DNA of 64,000 nucleotides, taken from NCBI RefSeq assembly GCF_008180155.1, contig NZ_VSZS01000066.1:291678-355677 (forward strand), in the 5' to 3' direction. This DNA is from Neoaquamicrobium microcysteis (GTDB taxonomy: Bacteria; Pseudomonadota; Alphaproteobacteria; Rhizobiales; Rhizobiaceae). The notes beneath the pieces were generated by a model. The model was given only the letters and a program-made list of their open reading frames with translations. It had not been told where the DNA came from and searched no databases. The translations under genes were made by a program, and so were the position numbers. This document shows, in pieces, positions 62,024-64,000 of the stretch (its first letter is position 1; the number at the start of each line of letters is the position of its first letter).

Positions 62024-64000
62024 ATGATGAGTAGAGGGGTTGTTTGGCGAAGGCGCCTGTTGGGGGCGATCGCGTCGGGCATGTTGGTTTCAATAGGGGC
62101 TATGTCGGCGCTGGCGGCGGATGTTGCACCGGCCGCAGTAGCGCAGAAGGTCGAGAACCACGATGCGCTGTGGTCCAAGCTTTCGGCCGAGCCGGGCGCC
62201 AGGCTGCCCGTGATCGTGCGTTTCGATATGCCGTCGATGCCCGACGCAGCGGCTTTCGCCAGCCCTCAGGCGGCGGACGATGCACAGACCAAGGCTATTC
62301 GCGCCGTTCAGGAAAAGATTCTCGGCGCCGTACTGCCCGCGGGCACTCTTTCCTCGGCTGCGGCCTCGGATGAAAAGAACATCAAGCTGATGGACTTCTC
62401 GCCCATGTTCGGCATCGTCGCCAGCGCGGCCGATCTCGCGCGCTTCGCCGCGGACCCGAACGTCACGATGATCCAGGAAGACAAGCTGGACAAGCCATAC
62501 CTGGCGCAGTCTCTCCCGCTCATCCAGATGCCCCAGATGTATTCGGCGGGCGCTGCCGGCAACAACTATCGCGTTGCTGTTCTCGACACGGGCGGCCGGC
62601 GTGGTCACGTATTCCTGTCCAGCCGCATTATTTCAGAAGCCTGCTACAACACCAGCGGCGTGCAGGGATCCAGCAGCCGCTGCCCCGGTGGAGCTAGCTC
62701 ATCCATTGCAACCGGTTCCGGCGAAGATTGCACTGCCAGCAATATTTATGGCTGTGGCCACGGCACCCACGTCGCGGGAACGGCTGCCGGCTTCAACACT
62801 ACCGGCAGTGGCCCCGCAAACGGCGTGGCACGCGATGCCCGTATCATTTCAATCAACGTTTTTTCGCAGTTCCCGGCCGGCGCGGGCACCGCTTGTGGAT
62901 CAATCCCAGGCTACTCGCAGTGCGTTCTTACTTTTAACACCGATCAGATCAGGGGTCTCGAGCGCGTTTACGCGCTGCGCAACTCCATGAACATCGCCGC
63001 AGTCAACATGAGCCTTGGTGGTGGAGCATTTTCAAGCCACTGCGACGGCGATTCGCGCAAGCCAATCATCGACCAGCTTCGGGCCGCAAATATCGCCACC
63101 GTGATCGCAGCCGGCAATGACGGACTTTCCACGCAGGTCGGCGCACCGGGCTGTATTTCCTCAGCCGTTACCGTCGGTTCCACGACGAAATCTGATTTCC
63201 GTTCCGGTTTCTCCAACTGGGGAAGCCTCGTAGATATCGCGGCGCCCGGTTCGGATATCAACGCCTCCTACATCAATGGCAGCAGCAACACCCATTTTCA
63301 GTCGCTGAGTGGTACTTCGATGGCTTCGCCGCACGTTGCGGGTGCTTGGGCGGCCTTGCGTTCGGCCCATCCGACTGCAACGGTTTCCCAGATTCTTTCC
63401 GCCTTGCAGAGCACCGGCACCAACGTGTCGGCAGCCGGCACGACCCTCAAGCGTATCAACGTCAACAGCGCTCGTATCGCGCTGGGCGGCGGCACCCCGC
63501 CCCCGACGGGACCGGCCAATGACAACTTTGCAAACCGTATCACTGTAGCTGTGCCGGCGCCTGGCGCTACGCGTACCGTAACTGGAAGCAATGTGGGCGC
63601 TACCGCGGAAGCTGGTGAACCAAATCACCATGGCCTCAGCGGAGCACGTACGAGCGTGTGGTGGCGCTACACGCCTGCTACATCCGGTACGATTACCATC
63701 AATACGTTCGGCAGTGGCTTCGATACGGTTATGGCAGTGTATACGGGTGCGTCTCTCGGTAGCCTTTCGACGGTTGCATCCAATGATGACGCGGGCGGAG
63801 GCTATCAGTCTAGCGTCAGCTTCAGCGGTGTTGCCGGAACGCAGTATCAGATTGCAGTTGCGGGCTACAGCAACGCGACCGGTGCAGTTACGTTGAACGT
63901 CCAGGGTGGTTCTGCTGTACCCTCGAACGACAATTTTGCGAATGCGAGCACGATTTCGGTTCTTCCTGCGCCTGGTGCGGTTCGCGGTCTGACGGGTGCC
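62024..64000 (+). CDS. Secreted subtilisin-like serine protease (S8), C-terminus beyond window
   Basis: The first 659 codons are open to the window edge. The start is the ATG after AGGAGG. A signal peptide (basic RRRLLGAIASGMLVSIGAMSALAA) leads to an inhibitor-type propeptide. The protease domain follows with the triad Asp188 (AVLDTGG), His246 (GHGTHVAGTAAG) and Ser432 (GTSMASPHVAG). Several cysteines (SEACYN, SRCPGG, DCTASN, YGCGHG) suggest disulfides. After residue about 495 comes a pre-peptidase C-terminal-like beta domain starting NDNFANRITV. A second copy starts NDNFANASTI at the edge. The codon use is less GC-biased than in the genes to the left. It is probably an extracellular protease with repeated C-terminal modules. 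Confidence 0.9.
   Translation, partial: MMSRGVVWRRRLLGAIASGMLVSIGAMSALAADVAPAAVAQKVENHDALWSKLSAEPGARLPVIVRFDMPSMPDAAAFASPQAADDAQTKAIRAVQEKILGAVLPAGTLSSAAASDEKNIKLMDFSPMFGIVASAADLARFAADPNVTMIQEDKLDKPYLAQSLPLIQMPQMYSAGAAGNNYRVAVLDTGGRRGHVFLSSRIISEACYNTSGVQGSSSRCPGGASSSIATGSGEDCTASNIYGCGHGTHVAGTAAGFNTTGSGPANGVARDARIISINVFSQFPAGAGTACGSIPGYSQCVLTFNTDQIRGLERVYALRNSMNIAAVNMSLGGGAFSSHCDGDSRKPIIDQLRAANIATVIAAGNDGLSTQVGAPGCISSAVTVGSTTKSDFRSGFSNWGSLVDIAAPGSDINASYINGSSNTHFQSLSGTSMASPHVAGAWAALRSAHPTATVSQILSALQSTGTNVSAAGTTLKRINVNSARIALGGGTPPPTGPANDNFANRITVAVPAPGATRTVTGSNVGATAEAGEPNHHGLSGARTSVWWRYTPATSGTITINTFGSGFDTVMAVYTGASLGSLSTVASNDDAGGGYQSSVSFSGVAGTQYQIAVAGYSNATGAVTLNVQGGSAVPSNDNFANASTISVLPAPGAVRGLTGA

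Overview
The window reads as chromosomal or megaplasmid DNA of a high-GC alphaproteobacterium of the order Hyphomicrobiales (rhizobia and relatives; a Mesorhizobium, Chelativorans or Aquamicrobium-like genus would fit). The pointers are a ChvE-GguABC sugar operon with a divergent GbpR-type LysR gene, a Ku/LigD end-joining locus with two ku genes, an arsenic operon with an aquaporin, and a TarD-type tartrate dehydratase. This is inferred from gene content; there is no rRNA gene here. I see no insertion sequence, CRISPR array or prophage.

Layout. 0-8 kb: the start of a polyol dehydrogenase gene (cut by the window edge), a membrane PQQ glucose dehydrogenase, the NHEJ set ku1 > < ligD < ku2, and a small secreted acidic protein. 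8-20 kb: a complete selenocysteine island. selD runs leftward. A rightward operon encodes a formate dehydrogenase N/O-type enzyme whose alpha subunit is read through an in-frame UGA, then the beta and gamma subunits, FdhE, SelA, a Sel1-repeat protein, SelB, tRNA-Sec and two unrecognised proteins. The tRNA-Sec gene lies wholly inside the 3' end of the selB reading frame.

20-34 kb: two sugar ABC transporters back to back. The leftward one is YtfQRT-YjfF-like with a FadR-type regulator at its end. The rightward one is chvE-gguABC followed by a sugar-acid dehydratase and an L-arabinose/D-galactose 1-dehydrogenase, which together suggest an oxidative, non-phosphorylating aldose pathway. 34-37.5 kb: arsenic resistance (arsR, LMW-PTP arsC, aquaporin, glutaredoxin-type arsC, arsH, second arsR), with two matching inverted-repeat operators.

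37.5-61.5 kb: a large organic-acid catabolic block with two tripartite tricarboxylate transporters (TctCBA), four MmgE/PrpD proteins, two SDR proteins lacking the usual catalytic Tyr, two AbrB-family membrane proteins, TarD, a second enolase-superfamily enzyme, a fluoroacetate-dehalogenase-like hydrolase, a four-domain rhodanese protein, two isopropylmalate/tartrate-dehydrogenase-like enzymes and a GntR/FCD regulator. All five main regulatory gaps of this block carry a TTGT-N9-ACAA type inverted repeat (three exact, two with one change), so the block looks like one regulon under the GntR gene at its right end. PrpD-SDR-AbrB-PrpD occurs twice, once on each arm.

61.5-64 kb: a gene-poor stretch and the first 659 codons of a secreted subtilisin-like protease that runs off the window.
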